Below, in pieces: positions 12,395 to 32,579 of a stretch of DNA of 64,000 nt. Within the stretch, counting starts at the first letter, position 1. Every line of letters starts with the position of its first letter. The position numbers were made by a program, and so were the translations under genes. The DNA comes from Elephas maximus indicus (lineage: Eukaryota > Chordata > Mammalia > Proboscidea > Elephantidae). The notes beneath the pieces were generated by a model that did no database searches, was not told where the DNA came from, and saw only the letters and a list, made by a program, of their open reading frames with translations. The stretch covers positions 102,810,480-102,874,479 of the forward strand of contig NC_064825.1 of assembly GCF_024166365.1 (NCBI RefSeq), written 5' to 3'.

Positions 12395-15300
12395 TGTACC
12401 GCAATATCGTGGGGGCTTGCGTGTTGCTGTGATGCTGGAAGCCATGCCACCAGTATTTACCAGCAGGGTCACCCATGGAGGACAGGTTTCAGCTGAGCTT
12501 CCAGACTAAGACAGATGAGGAAGAAGGACATGGCAGTCTACTTCTGAAAAGAATTAGCCGGTGAAAACCTTATGAATAGCAGTGGAGCTTTGTCTGACAT
12601 AGCGCTGGAAGATGAGCCCCCCAAGTTGGAAGGCACACAAAAGATGACTGGGGAAGAGCTGACTCCTCAAAGTAGAGTCGACCTTAATGACTGGGATGGA
12701 GTCAAGCTGTCAGGACTTTCATTTGCTGATGTAGAATGACTGAAAATGAGAAGAAACAGCTGCAAACATCCATTAATAATCAGAACTTGGAATGTACAAA
12801 GTATGAATCTAGGAAAATCAGAAATCATCAGAAATGAAGTGGAATGCATAAACATCGATATCCTAGGCATTACTGAGCTGAAATGGACTAGTACTGGACA
12901 TTTTGAATCAGACAATCATATGATCTACTGTGCCGGGAATGACCACTGAAGAAGAATGGCGTTGCATTCACGGTCAAAAGGAACATTTCAAGATCTATCT
13001 TGAAGTACAACGCTGCCAGTGATAGAATAATATCCATACACCTGCAAGGAAGGCCAGTTAATATGACTATTCAAATTTACACACCAACCACTAAGGCCAA
13101 AGATGAAGATTTTTACCAGCTTCTGCAATCTGAAATTGTTGGAACATGCAGTCAGGATGCATTGATAATTACTGGTGGTTGGAATGCGAAAGCTGGAAAC
13201 AAAGAAGAAAGATCAGTAGTTGGAAAATACGGCCTTGGTGATAGAAACAATGCTGGAGATCGCATGATAGAATTTTGCAAGACCAATGACTTCTTCATTG
13301 CAAATACCTTTTTTTGCCAACATAAACAGCAACTATACATGTGAACCTCACCAGATGGAATACACAGGAATCAGTTCAACTAAATCTGTGGAAAGACACG
13401 ATGGAAAAGCTCAATGTTATCAGTCAGAAAAAGGCCAGGGGCCGACTGCAGAACAGACCATCAATTGCTGATACGCAGGTTCAAGTTGAAACGGAGGAAA
13501 ATTATAGCAAGTCCATGAAAGCTGAAGTACAACCTTGAGTATATCCCACCTGAATTGAGAAACCATCTCAAGAATAGATTTGACACATTGAACACTAATG
13601 ACGAAGACCAGACGAGTTGCGGAATGACATCAAGGACATCATACATGAAGAAAGCAAGAGGTCATTGAAAAGACAGGAGAGAAAAGACCAAGATGGATGT
13701 CAGAGGAGACTCTGAAACTTGCTTTCATACGTCAAGCAGCTAAACCAAAAGAAAGAAATGACGAAGTAAAAGAACTGAACAGAAGATTTCAAAGGGTGGC
13801 TCGAGAAGACACAGTATTAAAATGACATGTGAAAAGAGCTGGAAATAGGAAACCAAAAGGGAAGAACACACTTGGCATTTCTCAAGCTGAAAGAACTGAA
13901 GAAAAAATTCAAGCCTCGAGTTGTGATAGCAAAAGCTTCTATGGGGAAAATATTAAACAATACAGGAAGCATCAAAAGAAGATGGAAGGAATACACAGAG
14001 TCATTATACGAAAAAGAATTGGTTGACATTCAACCATTTCAAGAGGTAGCATATGATTAGGAACTGATGGTACTAAAAGAAGAAGTCCAAGCTGCACTGA
14101 AGGCATCGGCAAAAAACAAAAACAAAGCCCGTTGCCATTGAGTTGATTCCAACCCATAGCAAACCTATAGGACAAAGTAGAACTGCCCCATAGGATTTCC
14201 CAGGAAAGCCTGGTGGATTCGAACTGCCAACATTTTGGTTAGCAGGCATAGCTCTTAGTCACTACGCCATCCAAAAAAAAAAAGGTTCCAGGAATTGATG
14301 GAATATCAATTGAGATGTTTCAACAAACAGATGCAGCGCTGGAAGTGTTCACTCGTCTATGCCAAGAAATCTGGAAGACTGGCCAACTGACCAGAAGAGA
14401 TCCGTATTTATGCCTATTCCCAAGAAAGGTGATCTAAAGGAATCCAGAAATTATCGAACAATATCATTAATATCACATGCAAGTAAAATTTTGCTGAAGA
14501 TCATTCAAAAGTGGCTGCAGCAGTGTATCGACAGGGAACTACCCGAAATTCAGGACAGATTCACAACAGGACGTAGAACCAGGGATATGATTGCTGATGT
14601 CAGAAGGATCTTGGCTGAAAGCAGAGAATACCAGAAAGATGTTTACCTGTGTTTTATTGACTATGCAAAGGTATTTGATGGTGTGGGTCATAACAAATTA
14701 TGGATAACATTGTGAAGAATGGGAATTCCAGAACACTTAATTGTGCTCATGAGGAACCTTTACATAGATCAAGAGGCAGCTGTTCGGACAGAACAAGGGG
14801 ATACTGACTGGTTTAAAGTCAGGAAAGGTGTGCGTCAGGTCCTTTCACCATACCTATTCAATCTGTATGCTGAGCAAATAATCCAAGAAACTGGACTATA
14901 TGAAGAAGAATGGGGCATCAAGATCGATGGAAGACTCATTAACAACCTGCATTATGCAGATGACACAACCTTGCTTGCTGAAAGTGAAGGGGACTCGAAG
15001 CACTTACTGATGAAGATCAAACACCATAGCCTTCAAAATGGATTACCCTTCAACATAAAGAAAACAAAAATCCTCACAAATGGACCAATAAGCAACATCG
15101 AGATAAATGCAGAAAATACTGAAGTTGTCAAGGATTTCATTTTACTTGGATCCACAATCAACACCCATGGAAGCAGCAGTCAAGAAATCAAAAGATGCAT
15201 TGCATTGGGCAAATCTGCTGCAAAGGACCTCTTTAAAGTGTTCAAAAGCAAAGATGTCACCTTGAAGACTAAAGTGCACCTGACCCAAGCCATAGTATTT

Positions 15301-15693
15301 TCAATTCATCATATGCATGCGAAAGATGGACAATGAATAAAGAAGACAAAAGAAGAACCGACCCCTTTGAATTGTGGTATTGGCAAAGAATATTGAATAT
15401 ACCATGGACTGTCAAAAGAACGAATAAATCTGTCTTGGAAGAAGCACAACCAGAATGCTCCTTTGGACGTTGTCAGGAGAGGTCAGTCCCTGGAGGAGGA
15501 CATCATGCTTGGTAAAAAGTACAAGGTCAGTGAAAAAGAGGAAAACCCTCAACAAGATGGACTGATACAGTAGCTGCGACAGTGGGCTCAAGCGTAACAA
15601 TTGTGGGCATGGTGCAGGACTGGGCGGTATTTTGTTCTGTTGTACATAGGGTTGCTATGAGTCAGAACCAACTCAACAGCACCTAACAACAAC
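12395..15693 (+). mobile_element. RTE/BovB-type LINE, near full length but inactivated
   Basis: About 3.3 kb. An apurinic endonuclease-like region lies near 12746-13344 (RTWNVQSMNLGK, later ITGGWNAKAG), and the reverse transcriptase near 14280-15336 with motif A FIDYAKVFD and catalytic YADD in [12 protein letters not shown]. Defects: frameshifts in the 5' half, a TGA at 14713-14715 splitting the RT frame, loss of the GCI of motif B (VRQVLSPYLF), a later frameshift, and a SINE inserted at about 14105. Ends in the RTE tail ggttgctatgagtcagaacc and (aac)n. RTE/BovB elements are established in afrotherians; this copy is dead. Confidence 0.92.
14105..14272 (-). mobile_element. AfroSINE nested in the RTE reverse transcriptase
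   Basis: A-rich start (aaaaacaaaaacaaagcccg), tail tgagttgattccaacccata and inverted tRNA head ending cactacgccatcc, followed by a second A-run at 14273-14283. It interrupts the RTE open frame. Confidence 0.85.
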
Positions 15694-16499
15694 AACATGC
15701 CTCTTTGGCAGGAATATTACAGAAGTGATGCTGAGTTTCTCAGGTAACCAATGATTTCAATTTGTCCCATTCCTGAAGGTGCTAACCTTTGTCAGTTGAT
15801 TAAGCTGGTACCCGTCAGCCTTCTCCACTTCCAAGTTACTCTTTTCTCCCTTTGAGCTTAGTAAGTATTCTGTGGGAAATACTATGGAACTAGGTAAATA
15901 TTCCATTCCACATCAAATTTTCAATTTATTCATTTATTTGTGTCAGTATGGATTCTCATTTCATTCAATACAGTATGTGAATATCATTATTTATTTTGAT
16001 GCTAATTTCTCAGAGTTGGCCAGTGAGAAGCCACTCAACCTGTGTCTTTTTGAGCTATCAGCATTACTTCAGCTTTTCCTTGCTTTCTGGTACAAGATAT
16101 CCTGGCCTTATCATGTACTTCCCTTACCCCAGGCCTGGAATCTGATATTTCTCTAAAGAGCCTTGGTTCCTTTCAGTGGATAGAGCATGGTATTTAGAAG
16201 TCAAGATCTGGGCTGTAGGTATGCTCATTACCTTTGGCATGTCACTGCCTCTCAGTGGACATATACACATATATATCTATATTTATTTATAGATCTAGTG
16301 ATATATTTTGAAATCCATGAGTTCACTCTGATACCTACAGTTCCAATTCAATACCACAGGGTGCCTTCTGGTTTTTTCCCTCTTCAAATTTGTAACCTCC
16401 ATCTTCAACAGTGAGAAGCCTGATTTCCATTATCCTTAGTATATTTACTTCTTTGATCAGCCCCCCACCTATGTAACCAATTTCCCATCCCTGTCACCA
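15694..16499. other. Intergenic DNA, no gene seen
   Basis: AT-rich and then mixed sequence with no recognised exon or RNA. Possibly old LINE remnants (about 16260-16400), not assigned. Confidence 0.45.
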
Positions 16500-17150
16500 C
16501 TCCCTCCCATGTACAGTTCCCCTCCTCACCCTGCTTGGGCTCTGAAGTCCTATGTCAAGACACCCAAATGCGTGGATGCTCCACCCACTCGAGCTCTGAC
16601 CTCACCCTCACATGGACCTTCCCCAACTTGGATGCCCCTCACCCCCTTTAAGCTCTAACGCCCCAAGCCAGGCTGCCCTCTACCCTGCTTGGTCTCTGAC
16701 ACTTTGCACTGGCCCCTCTCTACCGCCACGTAGCTGTCCTCCTCACCTTGCTCAGGCTCTGACTTCCCATGCAGTGCCCTCTTCACCCTGCTCTAGCTCT
16801 GACACCCTGCCCCAGGCTGCCCTATGCATGGGCGTCCTTCTCATCCTTACCTTGCTCTGTTCCTATGTGGGGACACCCTGCTTACCCTGCTCAGGCTTTT
16901 GCCCCCCAGACCACCCACCCACGTAGATGTCCCCCTCACCCTGCCTGGGCTCCAATACCAAGCACCAGGCCTTGACTCTGCAGGGACTCCCTTCTTACCT
17001 GGGCTTTGACACTCCAGGCCGAGCTGCCCCTATATGTGGGTGCCCTTCTCTCTCCACTCAGGCTCTGACTCCCCACACTGGGGCCTCCCCTGTGTGGACA
17101 TCTTCCTCACCCTTCTTGGCTCCAGCATCCCAACTAATGGTTTCAGGACT
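16500..17150. repeat. Degenerate pyrimidine-rich minisatellite
   Basis: A block like cctcaccctgctcaggctctgac recurs about a dozen times (near 16531, 16590, 16652, 16691, 16752, 16793, 16853, 16890, 16946, 17002, 17059 and 17116). Spacing averages about 53 bp but is irregular. The long open frames here on the plus strand are a by-product of the C/T-rich composition. Lies just 3' of RAPSN. Confidence 0.75.
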
Positions 17151-17464
17151 GAATTGTTTAGGAAGAGAAATGAAGGGGATGAAGAGGAGGAAAAGGAACC
17201 CTGATCTACTCTTTAGTTTTCCAAAGCCCTTATCACTTTCTAGCAAACTTTATACATTGCCTGTTTAGTGTGCCAGCTGTGTGGTGTACTGTGTGGTGAA
17301 CCTACCCATGGTTCACTGAGGTATCCCCAGTACCTGGAAAGGCACCTGGAGGCGCTGGTGCCTAGGCGTGGAAGGAACACTGGTGCCTGAGGGTGCACAC
17401 ACCGGGGCCTCACTCCCCTCTGCCCCGCCCCCTCAGGCCTCCACTGGGGAAAGTCAGAAGCCCT

Positions 17465-17703
17465 GGGACCAGGTACGAATGATTTATTTTCCTATAAAGA
17501 GCAAAGTACAAAGAGGTGGGAGGTGGGCAGGACAGCTGGGCTCAGAGGGGCAGCAGTGGGCAGGTCCAGTGCTGGCCAACACCCAGGAGTAAATAGGCAT
17601 CCAAGCACCGCCCAGCCAGGGGGTTTCCAGCTCAGGGGGCCTCCAGCATCATGCTGGAGGCAGCAGGGGGAGGCGAGGTGGAAACTCAAGATGGCAGCTG
17701 GTG
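17465..17703 (-). other. RAPSN: RAPSN 3' UTR
   Basis: Short 3' UTR inferred from the stop codon to about 20 bp past the AATAAA. The cleavage site is an estimate. Confidence 0.65.
17483..17488 (-). terminator. RAPSN poly(A) signal AATAAA
   Basis: Canonical AATAAA on the minus strand, about 216 bases after the stop codon; the only canonical hexamer noticed just downstream of the gene. Confidence 0.75.
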
Positions 17704-26539
<8,836 letters not shown>

Positions 26540-26671
26540 TCATGGCGCAGGACTCACCATGCTGCTGCCTGCTGAGCCCAGGAAGGAAAGCAGCGTTGCT
26601 CAGAGCCGGCACAGGACCTGCACTGGGAGCAGGCGCCACCCTGGGAACAAAGCTGGTGCAGCCTCTGTCTG

Positions 26672-26690
26672 CAGCTGTCCCTGCCAGTTG
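26672..26690 (-). promoter_or_regulatory. RAPSN promoter E-boxes (CAACTG and CAGCTG)
   Basis: On the minus strand CAACTG lies at 26690-26685 and CAGCTG at 26677-26672. The first A of CAACTG is 210 bases before the ATG, matching the position of the human congenital myasthenia promoter variant c.-210A>G (older name -38A>G), as recalled. E-boxes bind MyoD-family factors, consistent with muscle expression. By the same numbering the transcription start would be near 26651. Confidence 0.75.
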
Positions 26691-27194
26691 GGGCCGTGTG
26701 GCTGCCGAGGAATGTCAGCCACTAGGTCACGCGGGCCTCTGCTGCACCCACCCCCAGGCTATGAGACGGCTTCCCCAGGGATGCAGGCACCCTGCCACCT
26801 GGACACTCCTTGGGCTGTCTTCAGTACTCCTGATGCTGGTCCCGACGGCCCTGGAGAGGCAGGTCCTCCCTACAGCCTTGCCCAGGAGCCATCTCCCAGG
26901 TGCGCAGGCTGAGCAGGCCTCGGCTGACAGGGCCCAGGGAGGACAGCAGGGATGAGGCTGGACACACAGGCATCCAGGGGGCTAGGCAAGTGCCTGGTCC
27001 TGCTTCTCCCCTTCACGCTCTCCCCACCCTGGCTCCCCACCTCTCCCCACCCCCGCCCTGGCTTTGTGCCTGTGATTCCCTGGGCACCAAGCTCACTTAT
27101 CCATGTACATGCCCACACTAGCATTCCCGCCCTTTCATCCTAGAGGAGGCTGGGAAAGGACCTCTGGCTGGTGCCCAAGGCCTATGTTCTAGCC

Positions 27195-27278
27195 TGGGTT
27201 CTTCCCAATTCACAGTCTGACCCTGGCCAAGTCATTCGCCTTTCAAAGCCTCAGTTTCCTCAACTGTAAAATGAGGAA
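27195..27278 (+). repeat. MIR fragment upstream of RAPSN
   Basis: ctgaccctggccaagtcatt and cctcagtttcctcaactgta are the MIR core; cut by the SINE insertion at 27278. Confidence 0.6.
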
Positions 27279-27462
27279 GTTGTTGTTAGCTGTCGAGTCG
27301 ATATCAACTCCTAGTGACCCCATGTGACAGAACAGAACCGCCCCATAGGGTTTGCGAGGCTGTAATCCTTACAGGAGCAGGTCTTTTCTCCCTCAGAATG
27401 GCTGGGTGGGTTAGAACAGCTAACCTTTTGGTTAGCAGCCAAGCACTTAGCCAGTGCGCCAC
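27278..27462 (-). mobile_element. RTE-tailed tRNA SINE
   Basis: Starts at the RTE-like (gtt)n end, tgtcgagtcgatatcaactc, and ends in tagccagtgcgccacc. Arranged head to tail with the next SINE. Confidence 0.85.
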
Positions 27463-27465
27463 CAA

Positions 27466-27637
27466 TGAAAACCTGTTGCTGTCAATTCTGAATCATAACG
27501 ACCCTATAGGACAGAGTAAAACTGCCCCATAGGGTTTCCAAGGAGCGCCTGGTAGATTTGAACTGCCAACCTTTTGGTTAGCAGCTGTGGCACTTAGCCA
27601 CTATGCTACCAGGGTTTCCATTGCACCACCAGGGCTC
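27466..27637 (-). mobile_element. AfroSINE
   Basis: ttgctgtcaattctgaatca, accctataggacagagtaaa, ggttagcagctgtggcactt and accagggtttcc. A trailing caccaccagggctcc probably belongs to the interrupted 27278 SINE, so this copy may have inserted into it. Confidence 0.8.
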
Positions 27638-27679
27638 CTTAAAATGAAGATAATAATAGGACAATAAGACCTATCCCCC

Positions 27680-27890
27680 TAGTGTTATGAGACAGTGCAG
27701 TACAGGCTGCCAGGGTTTGAATCCTGTGTGACTTCAGGCAAGTTACCCAGCCCCTCTGTACCCATTTCCTCATCCATGGAGTGAGGACAGTAGCAGCATC
27801 TACCTCACTGGATTGCTAGAAGAACTAAATGAGTTTAGTGGACAAAGACTTACAACGGTGTCTGGCACACAGGAAGTGCTATGTGTATTG
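27680..27890 (+). repeat. MIR
   Basis: Near full-length MIR order: ccagggtttgaatcctgtgt, caggcaagttacccagcccc, tttcctcatccatggagtga, gtctggcacacaggaagtgc. Confidence 0.75.
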
Positions 27891-28164
27891 ATAAATGAAA
27901 TGCCAGATGAGGTTGGCCCTTGCAGACTTAAAAAGTACCCCAATTCCAATCCCAGTTTGAGAAAATTCCCTAGTTATCAGCTTTAACGCCAGAGACTGTG
28001 GAAAAGGGCAGGGTCATTTGCAGGAGCAGACATCTGAACTATTGAGGCTCCTGGGGTTGAAAGAACAGCCCTAAGTGACGTGGCTCCTCTTAACCCCACC
28101 AGCCTCAACTTGCTGCACTTGTCTCCTCCCTCTCTGTACACAGGCTCCTTCCTGCCCAGGGCCT

Positions 28165-28890
28165 TTATTATTATTTAAATTTTATTAATTTTGTTGTTGT
28201 TGGTAATATTCACAGCAAAACATAACAACTGTTTCTGCAGGTACAATTTAGTGACACTGGTGACATTCTTCAATGTGTGCAACCATTCTTACCCTCCTTT
28301 TGAGTGGTTTCTCCCCCATTAACATACACTATCTGCCTCCTAAGGTTCCCATCTCATCTTTCAAATTGCTGTTGTCAATTTGATCCCATATAGATAATTC
28401 TTAAAAGAGCGTAGTGCTCAAGGCAGACATTTTTATACTAGTTAAAATAGTGTTTGGTTTTAAGAAAACTTCAGGGGATATATTTTTTTTTGAAAGGTTT
28501 AAAAAATTTTATTTTCATAAGTTAACACACATAACAGTGGGAATTTTAGAGTCACAAACTACCAAACGGAAAAGAAATTGCAGGGTCACCATGTATGCCA
28601 GTGGGGGATATTTTTGGTTTAAGGTTTATAGATGATCTCATGGTAATTGTTTCAGGGGTTCATCCATCCAGAAAGTCTGGAGTCCAAGATAATTTGAAAT
28701 CCTGTTCTACATTTCCCCCTTTTGATCAGGATTCTCTATAGCATCTTTGACCAAAACGTTCAGTAGTGGTAGCCAGGCACCATCCACTTCTCCTGGTCTC
28801 ATGGCGAAGGAGGCAGTTGTTCATCGAGGCAATTTGCCACACATTCCATTTCCTCCCCCTTTTCCTGCCTCTCCTTCTTCCTCTGTTGCT
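28165..28890 (-). mobile_element. LINE-1 3'-UTR-like repeat (family B), interrupted
   Basis: Inverted relative of 23312-23725: cagtgacactggtgacattctt-type block near 28250, taattcttaaaagagcgtag, gtttaaggtttatagatgat, ccagaaagtctggagtccaa. Starts at an A/T-rich poly(A) end on the plus-strand left. Interrupted by a small retrocopy at 28482-28603. Confidence 0.6.
28482..28603 (-). mobile_element. Short processed retrocopy with poly(A) and target duplication
   Basis: Read on the minus strand it ends AAAATAAAATTTTTTAAACC, CTTTC and then a short poly(A); AATAAA is at 28513-28508. Flanked by an 8-bp duplication ggggatat (28474-28481 and 28604-28611). The continuity of family B across the gap shows it is an insertion. 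The source transcript is not recognised. Confidence 0.6.
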
Positions 28891-28904
28891 CCAAGTATAT
28901 CGTT

Positions 28905-29760
28905 TTCTAAAAGTTTTTTTTATTTTTTTTATTGTGCTTTAAGTGAAAGTTTATAAATCAAGTTAGTCTCTCATACAAAAATTTATATACAGCTTGCTAT
29001 GTACTCCTAGTTGCTCTCCCCCTAATGAGAGAGACAGCACACTCCTCCTCTCCACCCTGTATTCCCCTTGTCCATTCAGCCAGCTCCTGTCCCCCTCTGC
29101 CTTCTCATCTCGCCTCCAGACAAGGGCTGCCCACATAGTCTCATGTGTCTACTTGAGCCAAGAAGCTCACTCCTCACCAGTATCATTTTCTGTCTTATAG
29201 TCCAGTCCAATCCCTCTCTGAAGAGTTGGCTTTGAGAATGGTTCCAGCCTTGGCCTAAGAGAAAGTCTGGGGACCATGACCTCTGGGGTCCTTCTAGTCT
29301 CAGTCAGACCATTAAGTCTTGTCTTTTTATGAGAATTTGAGGTCTATATCCCACTGTTTTCCTGCCCCATCAAGGATTCTTGTTATGTTCCCTCTCAGGG
29401 CAGTAGATGGTAGCTGGGCACCATCTAGTTCTTCTGGTCTCAGGGTGATGTGGTCTCTGATTTATGTGGCCCTTTCTGTCTCTTGGGCTCATAATTACCT
29501 TGTATCTCTGGTGTTCTTCATTCTCCTTTGCTCCAGGTGGGTTAAGACCAATTGATGTATCTTAGATGGCTACTTGCTAGTGTTTAAGACCCCAGTCGCC
29601 ACTCACCAAAGTGGGATGCAGAATGTTTTCTTAATACATTTTGCTATGCCAATTGACCTAGATGTCCCCTGCCCCTGCTACTTTGGCCTTCAAGCCATTC
29701 AGCTGTATTCAGGAAACTTCTTTGCTTTTGGTTTAGTCCAGTTGTGCTGACCTCTCCTGT
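28905..29760 (-). mobile_element. LINE-1 3'-UTR-like repeat (family A), longest copy
   Basis: Left end attgtgctttaagtgaaagt next to a T-run is the poly(A) end in minus orientation; right end near ggtttagtccagttgtgctg. Best reference copy in the window for the truncated ones at 1-690, 30878-31095 and 39135-39481. Confidence 0.65.
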
Positions 29761-29764
29761 TGTT

Positions 29765-30550
29765 TTTTAATAGGTTTTATTGAAATATAATTCACATCCC
29801 ACAAAGTTTACTTTTGTATACAATTCAGTGGTTTTTAGCATATACACAAAGTTATGCACTGATTCCCCACTAACTCCAGAACAGTTCCATTGCTCCAAAA
29901 AGAAACCTTGTACCTATTAGCAGTCTCTCCCCATTCTTCCCTCCCCTCAGCCCTCAACAATCACTAATCTACTGTCTATACATTTGCCTATTCTGGACAT
30001 TTGGTGTACATGGAACCATACAATAGGTGGCCTTTTGCGATTGCTGCCTTTTACTTGGAAACCCTGGTGGCGTAGTGGTTAAGTGCTACGACTGCCAACC
30101 AGAGGGTCCAGAGGGTCGGCAGTTCAAATCCACCAAGCGCTCCTTGGAAACCCTATGGGGCAGTTCTACTCTGTCCTATAGGGTCGCTATGAGTCGGAAT
30201 CGACTCGACGACACTGGGTTTGTTTTTTTTTTGGTGTTGGTCTTTTACTTAACCATAATGTTTTCAAGGTTCATCCATGTTGTAACATGTATCAGGACTT
30301 CATTCCTTTTTATGGCTGAATAACATGCTATTGTGTGGATAAATCACATTCTGTTTATCCATTCATTCATTGAGGGATATTTGGGTAGTTTCTACTTTCT
30401 GGCTATTATAAACAATAATGCTGTGAACATCTATGTGCAAGTTTTTGTCTGGACATGTTTTAATTTCTCTAGGGCATATATATACCTAGGATTGGAAATG
30501 CTGGGTCATACAGTAACTCCATGTGCAATTTTTTGAGGACAGGTCAGACT
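29765..30550 (-). mobile_element. LINE-1 3' end, inverted, with an AfroSINE inside
   Basis: Inverted L1 ORF2 end and 3' UTR: tttattgaaatataattcac, tggctgaataacatgctatt, aacaataatgctgtgaacat, aatgctgggtcatacagtaa. Split by the SINE at 30057. Confidence 0.85.
30057..30233 (+). mobile_element. AfroSINE nested in L1
   Basis: Complete: ggaaaccctggtggcgtagt to tcgactcgacgacactgggt and a T-run. A target duplication of about 8 bp (ttttactt) flanks it. It has a small repeated ccagagggt inside the head. Confidence 0.9.
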
Positions 30551-30877
30551 GCCCCAGGGCCATTGTACCTGACCCCTTCCCTCTTCTCCCACCCCCATAC
30601 TCTTTGCCTAGTTAAGGCAGGCCTAATTGGGACAAATCGGCTTGTTATGCTCTCATAGACTTCTAGTCCATTCTGATACAAGATTTAGCTCTGTATTTCA
30701 TGTTCATTAGTGGGGCTATTTTACTTAATGTCTATTTCCCCCAGTCGAATGTGTGGGCAGGGACTTTCTTGTTCACACTTAGAGCAAAACCTGGCATACA
30801 GTGGCCATTTAATACGTATATGTTGAATGAGTGAATGGGGAAAAAAGGGAAAGGAATGTGTGTGTTTTTTTTTTGTA

Positions 30878-31095
30878 ATAATTTTTATTGTGCTTTAAGT
30901 GGAAAGTTTACAAATCAAGTCAGTCTCTCACACAAAAACCCATATACACCTTGCTACACACTCCCAATTACTCTCCCCCCTAATGAGACAGCCTGCTCTC
31001 TCCCTCCACTCTCTCTTTTCGTGTCCTTTTTGCCAGCTTCTAACCCCCTCCACGCTCTCATCTCCCCTCCAGGCAGGAGATGCCAACATAGTCTC
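30878..31095 (-). mobile_element. LINE-1 3'-UTR-like repeat (family A), 5'-truncated
   Basis: From a T-run and attgtgctttaagtggaaag to ggagatgccaacatagtctc. A truncated insert in minus orientation. Confidence 0.65.
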
Positions 31096-31099
31096 AAGA

Positions 31100-31990
31100 A
31101 AAATGAGTTTAATTTTAAAATGTAAAGCAACTACTGCAGGCTTAGCACCACACCTGGCATGTCCTGCACCACAGGGTGAACTGAGCCCAGCAGAGATGAC
31201 CTCCTATTTACTGAGAGTCTGGAGGTGAGCAGCCAGCTGAGGGTTCCATGCCCCAGGGCTACAGCTCAGCAGAGATAGAGGCAATGTCAGCGCAGGCCCA
31301 TGGGACAGGTCGCTGGGCAAGGCCACTCTGCGCTCTTGGACCCACACCAGAAGAAACTGGGAAAGAAGGGGAGATTCAGTGGCCTGTTGGGGAGCCACTG
31401 GCAGCAGGTGAGCTTGCTGGGGCCTTGAGTGCCTTAGACTGGGGTCCCTTTCCTCTGTCTGAGGCTGTGGGCTGAAGTGAACCTCCAGATGGGAAGGAAG
31501 CTGGGCTCACAGGGGAAGTGCTGCAGAGCCCGCAGATCCTCTCCCACTCAACAGTCCAGACATGAGTTCGCCTTGAGTCTCTGGCAGGGATGGACAAGCA
31601 GCTGCCATCTATGCCCCAAAGGAGTCTGGGACCACAACCTTCAGGTGACCTAGGAAACTCAAATGATCTCAAAACTTGAAAACTTGACAGGATAAAAATT
31701 TTCTCTGCCCCAGAGTCAGCTATTTGTTCCTCTGATTTCAGCAGTAAGGAGCCCATACTTGCTTGTTCTAGGGAGCAATGTCTACACTGTGTCAAAAATG
31801 TTAATATCCATGTACTTTTTCCAGAATTTAGCTAGAGTTAGGTCAAGCTCAGGCTCCTGTAGGGTAGGGTCTGTGATTTACTTGTGTTTTTAAGACTAGA
31901 AAAATGCACAGCACCTGGCAAGTGAGACTAGCAGAAGAATTCTAACAGCTAGCATTTCCTGAGTTAAACATTTCTTCCAGTTTATGGATA
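31100..31990. other. Intergenic DNA, no gene seen
   Basis: Single-copy-looking sequence; no frame resembles a known protein and no splice-bounded exon was recognised. Confidence 0.5.
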
Positions 31991-31994
31991 GGGA

Positions 31995-32203
31995 AGGAGT
32001 CACTGGGTTGTGCAAGCAGTTAATGTGCTCACTGTTAATCGAAAGGTTGGTGGTTTGAGTTCACCCAGAGGCGTCTTGGAAGAAAGGCCTGGTGATCTAC
32101 TTCCAAAAAATCAAGTCACTGAAAACCCTTTGGAGTACAGATCTACTCTGACACACGTGAGGTCGCTATGAGTCAGAATCAACTGGATGGCAACTGATTT
32201 TGT
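31995..32203 (+). mobile_element. Divergent RTE-tailed SINE
   Basis: Different head (gtcactgggttgtgcaagca, ggtggtttgagttcacccag) but the common tail ggtcgctatgagtcagaatc. Same variant as the copy at 47840. Confidence 0.75.
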
Positions 32204-32457
32204 ATGGATAAGGAAACTGAGGCACAAAAAGATAAAGTGGCCTGCCCAAGACATCACTGCTATCTAGGGACAGAGCTGAACTGAAGCCAGGAAGTGTGAC
32301 GCTAGGGCTCCTGCTCTTACCATCATACTCCTCAGTAGAGGAAAAGGGAGGAATGAAGAAAGAGGCGGAGCCGGACACCCCTTTTCAGGAATTGAGATTT
32401 TTACTGCCACACAACAAACTCACCAGGAACCTCAAAACGCTCGACTACTACCCAAAA

Positions 32458-32575
32458 TGTCGGCAGTTCAAATCCACCAGTCGCTCCTTGGAAACCTTAT
32501 AGGGCAGTTCTACTCTGTCCTTTAAGATTGCTGTGAGTCGGAATCAACTCGGTGGCATCAGGTTTGGGTTATGTT
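32458..32575 (+). mobile_element. AfroSINE, 5'-truncated
   Basis: Begins at box B (gtcggcagttcaaatccacc) and ends atcaactcggtggcatcagg. Confidence 0.8.
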
Positions 32576-32579
32576 TACT

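Noticed and set aside
14719-15336. Host gene encoding a 205-residue reverse-transcriptase-like protein
   Set aside because: It is part of a decayed RTE element with frameshifts, a stop and a SINE insertion.
16612-16926. 104-codon plus-strand frame with cysteine- and proline-rich sequence
   Set aside because: Product of the pyrimidine-rich minisatellite; overlapping frames are open in the same place.
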